Assembly: GCA_963971285.1 (NCBI GenBank)
Contig: OZ020248.1
Coordinates: 24,201,873 to 24,265,872 of the forward strand
From: Astropecten irregularis
Taxonomy: Eukaryota; Echinodermata; Asteroidea; Paxillosida; Astropectinidae
Direction of reading: 5' to 3'
DNA: 64,000 bases
Part shown: positions 38,323-49,332 of the stretch, piece after piece
How positions within the stretch are numbered: the first letter of the stretch is position 1
Layout: each line of letters starts with the position of its first letter
Position numbers and translations under genes: made by a program
Notes under the pieces: model-generated
Database searches by the model: none
What the model was told of the DNA's origin: nothing
The model's input: the letters and a program-made list of their open reading frames with translations, nothing else

Positions 38323-39986
38323 CAAAACCGCGAATACTAAATTGAAAACAGAAAACAGTAATGATCAATAGAAACATGAAGATTTCCATCAAATATTGTG
38401 TGAATTTTATTTAAACCTTCGATTGACATTGACAGCGTGTAACGTTGGATTACTACCGTTCTTGGGTGTGGTCACAGTATTAAAAAGGAACTTTCTTTAG
38501 GGCAAGGGTAAATGTGACGTTGCTGAAGTCACACGATGTAATAGCCCAATTTGTTCGTTCCAGGAGCCTTTTCCTTAACATCGGAATTTTCTAAAAAACT
38601 ATTATTTTCCACTCATTGGTCTTCCATGTGAAATGTTTCTTTTCAGGCAGTAAGTGCTTACTTGGAGTCTTGGCCAAACTACCTGTGTCTGGATCTAGAT
38701 TGTGGTTTCCTTCTTAATGTTTTGTCTGATATTTGATATTTATTTTTATAATTTTTTTTCATGCTTTTGTAAGTTTATTAGCTTAAAATTAAGTGCACCG
38801 CGTAATATTATTGCAAAGCCAAGTGCGACGTGAAAATAAATGAAATCTTCATCTAATGTTGGTCTTCTAACCAAGGTAAGCTCTACCATTAGGTTCGTAC
38901 TGTCGTAAGCATGAAACTATCATTGTAAATTAATTAAATCGAAAAACTATCTAAACATTTCAAATAACCACAAGATAAACCGAGTGAGTAAAAAATTAAG
39001 TCAAAATACGTGAGATAAGTTTTTAAAACACGAGCGGGTGTCATCTAAATTTCATTACTGCATAATTTATGGGCAATTCCACTCTACAACTCTTCCACTC
39101 TTCCACTTCCACTTACGTTACATTTTAAGCAACTTTGACTTTTATCTTAATTATTCTTGAAGGACTCCAATTCAGAAATGTGTTATTGGAATCAGCAAGT
39201 ATACCGCTTAAGATTCCTTAAAATGCTTGCAAACACGCCAAAAAAGGTAACTTACGTTACAAAATAGACACTAAACCATCGCAATGCCAATATTATGCTT
39301 TGATAACTAGTTATCAAAATTCCACAAAAAATATTCAAGAAAAGACTATGCTTATAATGTATCATCTTTATACTGAATTTGGACTGTAATAAGAAATATA
39401 TCATAATTGAGTTCATAATTATTATTAATGATGTGCCTATAGTATAAAATGTGTACGTCCCTTCAAATCAATGACTTTGTTTTGTGGTGGACATAAAGTT
39501 GGTTAAATGTAGCAATAAAGAAGAATGAAAATGAATCATTATCAATTAACGAGGCGAAAGCTAATATTTAAAACAAATTTTCAAATAATTTTTAAAGCAA
39601 AGTAATTATTGACCACATTAATAAGGCTTTATAACATTACAATTGCGTAAGCGTCGGCAGTAATATACAAGACTTCATTACAATAATTAACAGCAAGTAG
39701 TCCTTCCTCTCTCCATTACAATATTTAAGATGACTGCAATTTAATTAGCTGCATTGTTTTGAAGTTTTGAATTGCAAATATGAATTCAATCCCGAACAGA
39801 AGTTATCTAATTCTTGAGCACAGCCAACTCACGAAAATAAGAATGGATCTCAAATGCGCTCAGCATTTGTTGTAGTTGTAAATTCTCTATTTTTTCCGAA
39901 ACATAATTACATCGATGCCGATTTTTAGCCCAATCCGTAAATTTTCAATTAAATCTCGAAATGAACAGCATCAACAGTTTCGAAAT

Positions 39987-42900
39987 TTATTTAGTAATTT
40001 GGTAATAGCAGTAATAAAGTTTGTGTCCATGATATTCCCAGTTGCCGAACGGATAACTCCCTTCCCCGTGGTCGTTGCCATCTTCGCAATCCCAGCGAAA
40101 CCACTCGAGTGTGACGGCCATGCCAAGCACCTCCTGACACTGGTCGGTGTGGGGGAAGAGATAGAACGGTCTGCTTGTTGGCAAGATGATCGGATCGGAT
40201 GTCATACCACCGGTCATGCAGCAGTAGTTGATGAGAGTGTCATGGTTGTATACTCCCAATGGCACGGTGCCATTGACTGTGTTACGATTGTCGTCGTTCT
40301 CGTCATCCCAGTTTATGGATCCGATTGACATACCTGAAGAAAAGGTACGAGACCGAAAAATACAGTCCTCTTTAAAAGGATTTATTTCAAGTTTGAGGAT
40401 GATCCAGCCATGTTCTTTTAAAGACAAAAAGTATTTCAACAAAATAAAACAGGGAAAATCATTACCAAAATCACACAAAATCACCGAAACAATAAATGTA
40501 TACGTACCGTTTGGGCAGTTGTCTCCATACATGAACACACAGTATTCACCTCGGGGCCAGTTTGCATCATTATCACCAACAAGGTCTACCGTCTTCATGC
40601 AGAAGTGCTGCCACATGTCATTCTTTCCACATGGACCCTTCAAATGCAGACTGTCTGACCAGTAGTTACCGGGGTCGTAGTTTTCTGTGTCGTGGAAACG
40701 GCTACCAGTTTCCCAGGTTAAACCGGCGTCATTCGGGCAACCGCTAACTGGCATCGGTAAACCGTAGGTACCAACGGGCCAATTGGATTCCACTGTGGTG
40801 TTTTGGTAAAAGCAGTAATGAAGTTTGTGTCCATGATAGTCCCAGTCGCCGAACGGATAACTCCCTTCCCCGTGGTCGTTGCCATCTTCGCAATCCCAGC
40901 GAAACCACTCGAGTGTGACGGCCATGCCAAGCACCTCCTGACACTGGTCGGTGTGGGGGAAGAGATAGAACGGTCTGCTTGTTGGCAAGATGATCGGATC
41001 GGATGTCATACCACCGGTCATGCAGCAGTAGTTGATGAGAGTGTCGTGGTCGTATACTCCCGATGGCACGGTGCCATTGACTGTGTTCTGATTGTCGTCG
41101 TCCTCGTCATCCCAGAATATGGATACATTTGACATTCCTGAAGTAAAAGAGGCAATTTAGACTTGAACATACTACAACTTGAAGTATACTTCGACTGAAA
41201 AGTTTCTGTGGTTCAAAACACTCCTCGAAGAAAAACATAAACAGTACGGTGAAACTATAATCGATGTGATAACCTCGTTTACAATCAAATCAATTCATTG
41301 AAAATCGTCTGCGCAAGTAACATGGCACCGAGTAGATTAGCAGCTGCAAGAATATTTGCACGAGTATGCAGTATAATTTATAAGAACTGCGTCCACAATA
41401 CCAGGATATTGAAGCTCTCGAATAGATATATATAGCCTACTTACCGTTTGGGCAGTTGTCTCCATACTTGAACACGCAGTATTGGCCATTGGGCCAATTT
41501 GCATCATTATCACCAACACGGTCTACCGTCTTCATGCAGAAGTGCTGCTCCATGTCATTCTTTCCATACGGACCCTTGAAATGAGGACTGTCAGACCAGC
41601 TGTTGATCGGTCCGTTGTCTTCCGTGTCGTGGAAACGGCTACCACTTTTCCAGGTAAAACCGGCGTCATTCGGGCAACCGCCAATCGGCATCGGTAAACC
41701 ATAGGTCCCCAAAGGCCAAGTGGTTTCTACTGCAATATTTCAGAAAAAAAAACAATAAAGAAAACGTGAAGTTGGCATAGACCTTCGGCAAAACCTTTGG
41801 GAGAAGTCTCAACCGAGTCAACCGTTTTATAGACCTTTCTTGTATTTACAACCATTGGTGGTCAAATGTTGCAATTCATTTCAGCTTTACCACAGACGGC
41901 GTGACCAAATTCAACATTTTTGCAACTGCTTTCCATAGCTGTGCAAACTACAAATGCCACCACTGCTTGTGTTGTTTCCATTACATTCAAAAATACATCT
42001 TTCAATGTTTATGCAACGTTGTGTACAAATTGTAGTAATTTTTTTTTATATGTTAAGACTTCTGTTGCAGTCAAGGTAGGGATACAGAAGGTACTCAGGG
42101 ACAAAGAAAAACACTACGTACCTTTGCGTGTTACATTTGGCAAGGGGTTCATCGTCTTTTCACCAGAGCAACCGACGGTCTGTAAATTAACAAAAAAATA
42201 TAATCCGATATAAAATCCCCTTTTCTTCATTTGTCAACTTCATTATTGCTTAAATTTGTTTTTTTTTTAAGGTGTTGATCATTTGTTCTTTGTTCTTTTC
42301 ATCATTTCATCACGTTTGTAATAGGCACGATTCTCACACACCAAAAAGCGCGACTATTTGGGTCGCACTCCAAAATAGTCGCGCTTTTTGTTGTGTTCCC
42401 ACAGCCAAAAAGCGTGACCCAAATCGTGCTGTATGATTTCTATCAAACTGCCCGTGCGCAGTGAAGCGTGAAGTTGGCATGCATCCTGCGCTAAACTCGC
42501 GCCTTGCATGATGGGATATAAAAAACCGGTATATTTTTGGTGCAACGTTCACACAGCAAATAATCGCGATAATTTGCAAAAAGACGCACTATAAGTGCGA
42601 TTTGGAGCGCGCTCCAAATCGCACTAATAGTCGCGATTATTTGTGTCCCCACACAAATAAGAGCGACTATTTGGGTCGCGCTCCTAAATAGTCGCGCTTT
42701 TTTGGTGTGTGAGAACGTGCCTTAGACTCCATGTACTTAAATGGTCTAAGAATTGATTTAATAAGTATTGGCCAACGTTGTGTATAAGCCAATTAACCTA
42801 CCTGTATCTGCGAGTACGTGTACACCGAGCCACGCCTTTGCTTCAAATCATCAGTGTAGTCGTAGTGGGTAGCGTTGTTCAAATCACACTGTCCATTACT

Positions 42901-43161
42901 GGACGCGAAATTGATAGAAATACAGTGCGGTTGAGCCTTGCATGTGTTCCAGCATTGCTTGTGGTTCTTAGCTATGGTGGTGTTGTACATGTGCCCCGTC
43001 AATGCAAAATCAACGATGCCACACCAAGCTAATGCAGACTTGGTACCGAAGCCACCCAAGTCATAGGTAGCCATGCTACCACCAACAATAATAATCATGA
43101 TTAGAGAAATCAGCCAACGACCAACAGCCACACTAGGCATTGCGAACAACTCCACAGCCAT
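39987..43161 (-). CDS. PAN-ApeC gene 2: secreted protein with two ApeC domains
   Basis: Five exons (minus strand order): 42802-43161, 42122-42179, 41445-41729, 40508-41137, 39987-40333. They join in frame into 559 residues. Signal peptide, PAN-like region with cysteines 47, 70, 74, 80 and 92, and exon 2 (TVGCSGEKT) with the sixth cysteine are as in gene 1. ApeC domains lie at about 144-345 and 354-556. The intron between exons 4 and 5 stays open in frame, so a naive translation runs through it, but donor (CG|GTACGT) and acceptor (CTTCAG|GT) match the other genes. The two C-terminal ApeC halves are identical over 198 bases. The last codons read ITK-stop, with an AATAAA overlapping the stop codon. 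Compared with gene 1 one internal long exon is missing, giving one domain fewer. Confidence 0.88.
42323..42724. repeat. Fold-back element with AGGCACGATTCTCAC / GAGAACGTGCCT ends
   Basis: Inverted ends flank several short palindromes built of CGCGACTATTTGGGTCGC words. It lies in intron 1 of ApeC gene 2. Confidence 0.75.
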
Positions 43162-43889
43162 GCTGCTGCTTCTGTGATCTCGACGAAAATGGCAGCCGAT
43201 CAAAACGGCATAAAGTGCCCTTCAAATTGCCGATTTGCGGAGTATTAAGATAAATTAGCCGTTGCCTGGCGATTAATCAAATTAAACCTTGCGAGAAACT
43301 GAGGTTATTTTTAGGCATACACACAATACGAGGCATTTCAGCGCTGTACCAAGACAATAATCACATCATTCATGGGCTGCCGCTTCAGCAAATTGTTCCA
43401 CAGCGGTGTTGGCCCGTTGGCATAGAAACAACGCCGCTTATAGAGAGAAAAAAACCACTCCACCAAAAGGAAAATGAATCATAACAAAATCTGAACACAA
43501 TGAATATTTCACTCCATGATAATTTTGTCAGCCAAAATATTTATAACTGCTGAAGGGATAATTATAGAAAATCATGAAACACAGATTTACCTGAATTTTG
43601 AAAATCTTCAAAAAACAAATTTCGATGTAACCTCTCCTCAAAATACTGTTCTTTTTGTTTTTAATTTTTTGGATGAATTGGCTGGGTAAGAGCACAACAA
43701 AACATTAATAAAATGTCGGAAATAAATCTCATTGAAATGTTATCCAAATGATTTCACTACTTTTCCATGATTCAATTGACGATTAAATTCGAAATTCCCA
43801 CAGATATTTCATCGTATGATAAGTATTATTTTCTGCAAGGAAAAGCAAGATGAGACGAGATAGACCAATTTATGAATTTTTCTCAAGGT

Positions 43890-44560
43890 GAAGTGAGCCA
43901 AGCCGAGCCGAGCCGAGCTGAGCCGAGCCGAGCCGGACCGATTGATAAGGCAAAACAAACCAATTTAGGCAATTTGTTTGGAAGCCGAGCCGATTTTAGC
44001 TGATTTGAGCCAAGTCGTACCGGGACGAGCCAGGCCGATGTTAGCCGAGCTGAGCTCTGCCGAGCCGAGACGAGCCGATCCGAGACGAGACGGGACGAGA
44101 CGAGCCGAGCCAGGCCGGGCCGATTTGAGCCATGTGAAGCCGGGCCCATTTTAGCCGAGCCGGGCCGATTTTAGCCGAGCCGAGCTGAGCTGAGCTCTGC
44201 CGAGCCGAGACGAGCCGATCCGAGACGAACCGAGCCGAGCCGAGACGAGACGAACCGAGCCAGGCCGGGCCGATTTGAACCATGTGAAGCCGGGCCCATT
44301 TTAGCCGAGCCGAACCGATTTTAGCCGAGCCGAGCCGATTTGTGCCAAGCCGATTCGAGCTGAACCAAGCCGAGGTGAGGCGAAGCGAGGCGAGGCGTGG
44401 CGAGGCGAGGCGAGGCAAACCTATTTAGGCATGATGGGGTAAGGCAAAGCAAAGTGAGCCAAGTCTGACCAAACCGGGCCGAGCCGAGCCGAGCCGGGCC
44501 GGACCGAGCTGAACCAGGCCATGCCGTGCCGAACCTAACCGAGCCGAAGCTGGCTAGCTG
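43890..44560. repeat. GAGCC/GAGAC pentanucleotide array
   Basis: About 670 bp of degenerate GCCGA, AGCCG, GACGA and AGGCG words, with longer internal repeats such as GAGCCAGGCCGGGCCGATTT near 44105 and 44256. Reading frames rich in Ala, Arg, Leu and Ser here are repeat artefacts. Confidence 0.9.
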
Positions 44561-44807
44561 AGCTGATCCGAGCACGAGGTGACGCAAATACCTGTGTGAA
44601 TTAAAATACGCAGTCCTTCAAACAGATGAATATACATTTTTACATAATTGCAGTCGCAGGACTTTAAATTTAGTGTTAAAAATATATGAAGATCAGTCTG
44701 CAGTTTTTTCTTATTACTGAATTCTTTTACCGAAAAAGAAATGATGAAGATAAATTTTACCTCCAACAGAAAAAATGGAATTGAGATAAATTCTATATAA
44801 GAACATC

Positions 44808-46720
44808 AAGACGGCATAAATTAAAATTGCCCTTCATGTATATTTGTATTTAGGCGAATATGGCGGTGTTTCGCGTTAAATGAAAAACCGTGCGTACAAT
44901 GGAGAGTCGTATATCCATACACACTACGCCGCGGCATTTCAGCACCGCGAGACAATAATCACATCATTCACGGGCTAACGCTTCAGCTAATTGGTCTAGA
45001 GCGGCTCGTTGGCATGGAAACAGACAAACGAATAAACAAACAATGCCGCTTTAAGGGAAGAGAGAAAACACACAGAAGAATGAAAACCCATTATAATAAA
45101 AACCTATACACAATGAATATATTCCTGAATGATAAACATGTAGAAAAAAACTTAATGGATTGAAAAACATAAAATGCAGATTTTCTTAAAGTTTGCAGTT
45201 ATCAAGATTTGTTTCTGATTGGTTGCGTTACGCATGTTAAGAGTACCGTAAAAATATTAATTATATTTTAAGAGACATCTGGAATAGGCATGTGAGAAAA
45301 ATGATTGGAAAAGGCAAAATGGAAATTGCAACATTCCATGATTCATTTGTTGATTGAATTCGAAATGTCAACAGATGAGCGCTTGCACACAATTAGTACA
45401 TGTTTTATATTGCGTCAAGTATGATTTTTTCCCGCCAACCCATGGTGCATTTATTGTTTGAATAGACGCGGCACAATACACGGGTTTACACTTCGAAAAG
45501 TGCGCATGCGTGGAAGTGCCTCGTTTTGAAGTTGCGATCAAAATCTAAGATGGCCGCCAAGGTGTAAACCCGTGTATTTGCCTCTTCGTGGACTAATTAT
45601 ACAAACATAGCGGCGCTTTGCGATAAATAATATGCAGCTCTTGAAATCGACAGTCGTTTATGCATACACACAACGCAGCAGCATTTCAGCACTGCGAGGC
45701 AATAATCACATCATTCACGGGCTAACGCTTCAAGTAATTGGTTTAGAGCGCTGTTGCCTCGTTGGCATGGAAATAACGCGGTTTATTGGGAAGGAAAAAA
45801 ACAATTCCAACAATGGAAAATGCATTATGATAAAATCTAAACGTAATGAATATATTTCACTATGATATTACTATGTCGAGGAAAATACTTATTCCCTGTT
45901 GAAGGGATGGCAAAATCATAAAACTGCAGATTTTCCTGAAGTTTGTAGGTTAATAAGATTTGATTTTATTTAACCTCTCCTAAAATACAACCTTCAGTTT
46001 GATTGTTGTTGCTGATTGTTGGGCTGGGTAAGAGTACAGTAAAATATCTAAAAAGAACAACATCTGAAATAAATTTCATCGAAATGTGAACCAAATGATT
46101 TTAAAACGCACGTTGAATTTTGCTTCTTTGCTATGATTCAAAATTGACGGTTGAATTCGAAATTGTCACTGAAAGGAGGATGAGAGAGGCAAGTCAAGGC
46201 AAAGTCCTATGAATCATACTCGTTCCTTCGAGGAGCTGCATTTAAATAATAATAGTGTGACATATCGCAGTCATACCACATCACCAAAGCACTTTGTAAA
46301 TGTGGTGTCACAAATATAGGACAACCAGCTCCCAGTTTTTACCAATTACTGAATACCTTTATCGAAACAATTGAATAATAATGAGGGATTTTTTATGTAT
46401 ACGACCACAACAGACACTAATTTATTGTGTTGTAAATGTTGTAAAGGGGCATACAGACGGCATAAATTTAAAATTTCCCTTCAAATTGGCGATTCACCGA
46501 TAATTGGAAGAAACATGGCGGCGCTTGGTGATAAATAGAATAATCAGTGCATGGAATCGAGAGTTGTTTATGCATACACACAACGCAGCGGCATTTCAGC
46601 ACTGTGAGACAATAATCAAATCATTTACGGGCTAACGCTTCAGCTAATTAGTCCAGAGCGGTATTTGGCTCGTCGGCATGGAAACAGTGCGGCTCATAGA
46701 GAAGAGAAAAAAAAAGAAAA
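44808..46720. repeat. Three tandem copies of the ApeC gene 5'-flank module
   Basis: Copies start near 44808, 45590 and 46450. Each has a GGCGG word, CACAC-ACGC-GC, GGCATTTCAGCAC, ACAATAATCA-ATCATT, GGGCTAACGCTTCA and TTGGCATGGAAA or CGTCGGCATGGAAA. Spacing is about 0.75-0.9 kb. The original beside gene 2 is at about 43200-43470. Confidence 0.75.
45477..45577. repeat. Fold-back with ATACACGGGTTTACAC ends
   Basis: ATACACGGGTTTACAC at 45477-45492 and its exact inverse GTGTAAACCCGTGTAT at 45562-45577, inserted in the first extra copy of the 5'-flank module. Confidence 0.8.
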
Positions 46721-47109
46721 AAGGAAAATGCATAGCAAAGCTTAAATATGATGAATATATTCCTATATGATAATCGTGTCGGAAAAAAATTATGGTAAAA
46801 CAACAAATGCAGATTTACTTGATGTTTGTAGATTATCTAGGTTTTTTTTCTGAGCTAACCTATCCCCAATATACTCTTATTTGTTGTTTTCCATTTTAGA
46901 GTTCATGTACATCTGAAAATATCCTTAAAACAGCTTAAATTAATTTCTTCGAAATTTGTGCAAAATGATTGTAAAATGCATACTGAATTTCGCTACTTTG
47001 ACATGATTCAATTGAGGAATTGGGACACATAATTTTGATCGCACAAAGTATGATTCCTGTATTTGTTTTTTACCTAGACCCTTTCTATGTTTGTGTGGTT
47101 TCAACAATG

Positions 47110-47375
47110 CCAAGGCACCGAGGCAATAAGGCAAGGGAATGCGATGTGAGGCGAGGCGAGTGGTAGAAGGCAAGACAAACCAATTAAGGCATAATGAGGG
47201 AAAGCGAAGTGAGCCGAGGCAGTCCGGTCCGGTCCGGTACGGTCCTGGCCGGGTCAGGCCGAGCCGAGCTGAGCCGAGCCGAGCCGAGCCGTGGCGAGTG
47301 GAGTTGAGTTGACTCGAGTCGTGTCTTGTCGTGTCGAGTCGAGTCGAGTCGAGTCGAGTCGAGTCGAGTCGAGCT
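47110..47375. repeat. GAGTC/GAGCC pentanucleotide array
   Basis: GAGCCGAGCC words pass into GAGTCGAGTC repeated about eight times near 47333-47372. It marks the right edge of the duplicated ApeC gene 2 block. Confidence 0.85.
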
Positions 47376-47770
47376 GAGCAAATTGTATTTGAGAAAGTAC
47401 AAAATACCGCCCTTGCTGTGGGGGCACAGAATATGTCGTTAATGTGCGCGAAAACGTATTTTAAGCACGTGGTCTCGTTTGTAAAAGAATGGGCCAATAT
47501 TCGATCATCGGGGAAAAATAAAACCGCTTTCTTTTTTTTGCGCGACATAATGAATTATTATCTTCATAATGTTCTGGAAATGTTAAATTTTTAAAGCAGT
47601 CGGCAAGGAAACACACACATTTTTTATTCACTATATGAATATTTTATTAACTCACATCTTGTATACATAATTGTTTTGATTGCCATTAAACGTTCGTTGT
47701 GCCATTGATTCTTCATTAATTTTGTTTTAGAATTAGTATAGTTTCACCAGTAAATGATTTTACTTATCAG

Positions 47771-47918
47771 AGGTCGATTTCACCAAACTCTTCGTAACTT
47801 GCTATCAATCGTAAGACTTTTGATGCATTGAAGCCCAGCGTGGGATATGTCCCCTACGATGGGTTATCCTTCGTAACTCGAGTTGCGATCCATCGCAGGG
47901 CATCGTGAAATCGACCCC
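47771..47918. repeat. Fold-back element, GGGGTCGATTTCA family
   Basis: AGGTCGATTTCACCAAACTC at the left, CATCGTGAAATCGACCCC at the right, and TTCGTAACT words in both arms. Confidence 0.75.
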
Positions 47919-48429
47919 TGTTCATAGATCTTCGACGAAGTTCTCAACTTCACTGTGTATTGTAATAGCTAGAATTGCATTGATTACATCAACCAATTAA
48001 CATACCCACAATGTGCTTTGTAACATCTTAACATGTTTTATATTCCAGGTAGAGTTGAGATGTTTTGTTTTTGTAAATCGATGGTTGTGATGTTCTTAAT
48101 CTGTAGACTAAAGCTTAACAAAATCGATAATCAGCATTTATTCATAACATATTAATATAGTTTATTAAAGTATTCAAGAGTTGTAAGAATATAACTTAAG
48201 TATAGTGACTATAGTGTGAAATATTAATAAATCGCGTGACACGGTACATAGGGTAAAATACAATCGTCACTTATTCAAAGCACATTTAACATTTTAAATA
48301 TAATGAAATATCAATCAACATTGAGGGAATCTTACCACAGCTAAAGGTCAGATTAAAAGGCTATTTAAATGTGAACAAATCGATTTGAAGGAAAACAGCC
48401 TTTTGGGGCTGGACATTTCAGTTGCAGGA

Positions 48430-48495
48430 GAAATGTTTTTTTAGTGGTCGCCAGTTCAAATCCCGCTGCAGTCAATGTTCATAGTTCATCTTTAA
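48430..48495 (+). repeat. Decayed tRNA-derived SINE end
   Basis: GTCGCCAGTTCAAATCCCGC followed by TGCAGTCAATGTTCA resembles the end of the SINEs at 54752-54845 and 60661-60740. Confidence 0.4.
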
Positions 48496-49086
48496 ATTAC
48501 TTCAAATACTAATATATTTCACTTACATTTTACAACAATAATAAATACCGTACAGATGCTATTTTTGTTACCTTAAATGGCTTCATATTGTAATAATACT
48601 GTAATAAAAACTTTGTATATTCTATTTCACTTATATTTGATAATTATAATTAATAACATTCATTCGCTTTATTAAACAAAATTATACATAAAACTTGATT
48701 GCCCTTTCATTTCCATTCACTTTCCTTTGTGAAAAACCACATGGAACGTTTCGCCAGTGACGCTTAACATCGAGCCAATCATTTGAAACTGTTGCCGAAT
48801 TGCGTGTCATTTACATATTCATTTCCGCTCTCTGCATTCCACAACTAACCACTACTAGGAACATTTTTAATTTTTTTTTATTTAACGTTTATAGATTAAA
48901 AATTTCAACACAGTTAATTACTAATTAAAGAGAACTTGATAAATAACTTTCCACCAAATGATGTAATTTAAATTTATCACCGAAACTTAGGGTTTGCTTG
49001 GATTAATTTCCAAGTCGGTAATTACGTTCAACATACTACCAATGTGATCTTCTTCTTTTCGAGTCACTACGCTAGTTACTGAGTCA

Positions 49087-49332
49087 CTAGATAAGTCCAC
49101 TCCAGTGTTGGATGCATAGCATGGCAGGGGGAGTTAGTGCCATCAGATCCTCGGGTGTGCATGGCTGTGACATAAGTGAGCAGACAAGAAGATGTTGCAT
49201 GGTCTGCTCTTCTCCGCACAGGCAGCTGGTGTCTTCAGTGTCGCTGTACCCCCATTTTGCAAGATTGGTTTTGCAACGGCCAACAGCAGTTCTAAGTCGG
49301 TTGAGGCATGACCAATGTGATAAACCAACCAT
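49087..49332 (-). pseudogene. Fragment of a non-LTR retrotransposon polyprotein
   Basis: The minus-strand translation has CLNRLRTAVGRCKTNLAKWG, then CLCGEEQTMQHLLVC. This cysteine-containing tail follows the reverse transcriptase domain in many LINE elements. Only about 80 codons remain, with no reverse transcriptase catalytic motifs nearby, so it is a dead fragment. Confidence 0.7.

Larger units (their letters stand above)
35177..39986. other. 5' flank of ApeC gene 1 and 3' flank of gene 2
   Basis: No gene seen. From 35177 rightwards lies the promoter side of gene 1, with two further copies of its 5'-flanking module (36680-36985, 37285-37560), a fold-back element and GC-rich arrays. From about 38345 to 39986 the sequence parallels 29.3-30.6 kb downstream of gene 1, for example TGACATTGACAGC, CAGGCAGTAAGTGC and CTTGGCCAAACTACCTGTGT in the same order. 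Confidence 0.7.

Noticed and set aside
37902-38392. Long Ala/Gly/Arg- or Cys/Pro/Leu-rich open frames on both strands
   Set aside because: Produced by the CCCTG pentanucleotide array, which lacks stop codons in several frames.
39987-41137. Continuous 382-codon minus-strand frame read as a single exon
   Set aside because: The middle 58 residues or so are an intron that happens to stay open. Donor and acceptor match those of the other ApeC genes and removing it restores the domain sequence.
43883-44587. Open frames with repeating ARLGSARLGS-type peptides
   Set aside because: Produced by the GAGCC array. No conservation of frame between neighbouring copies.
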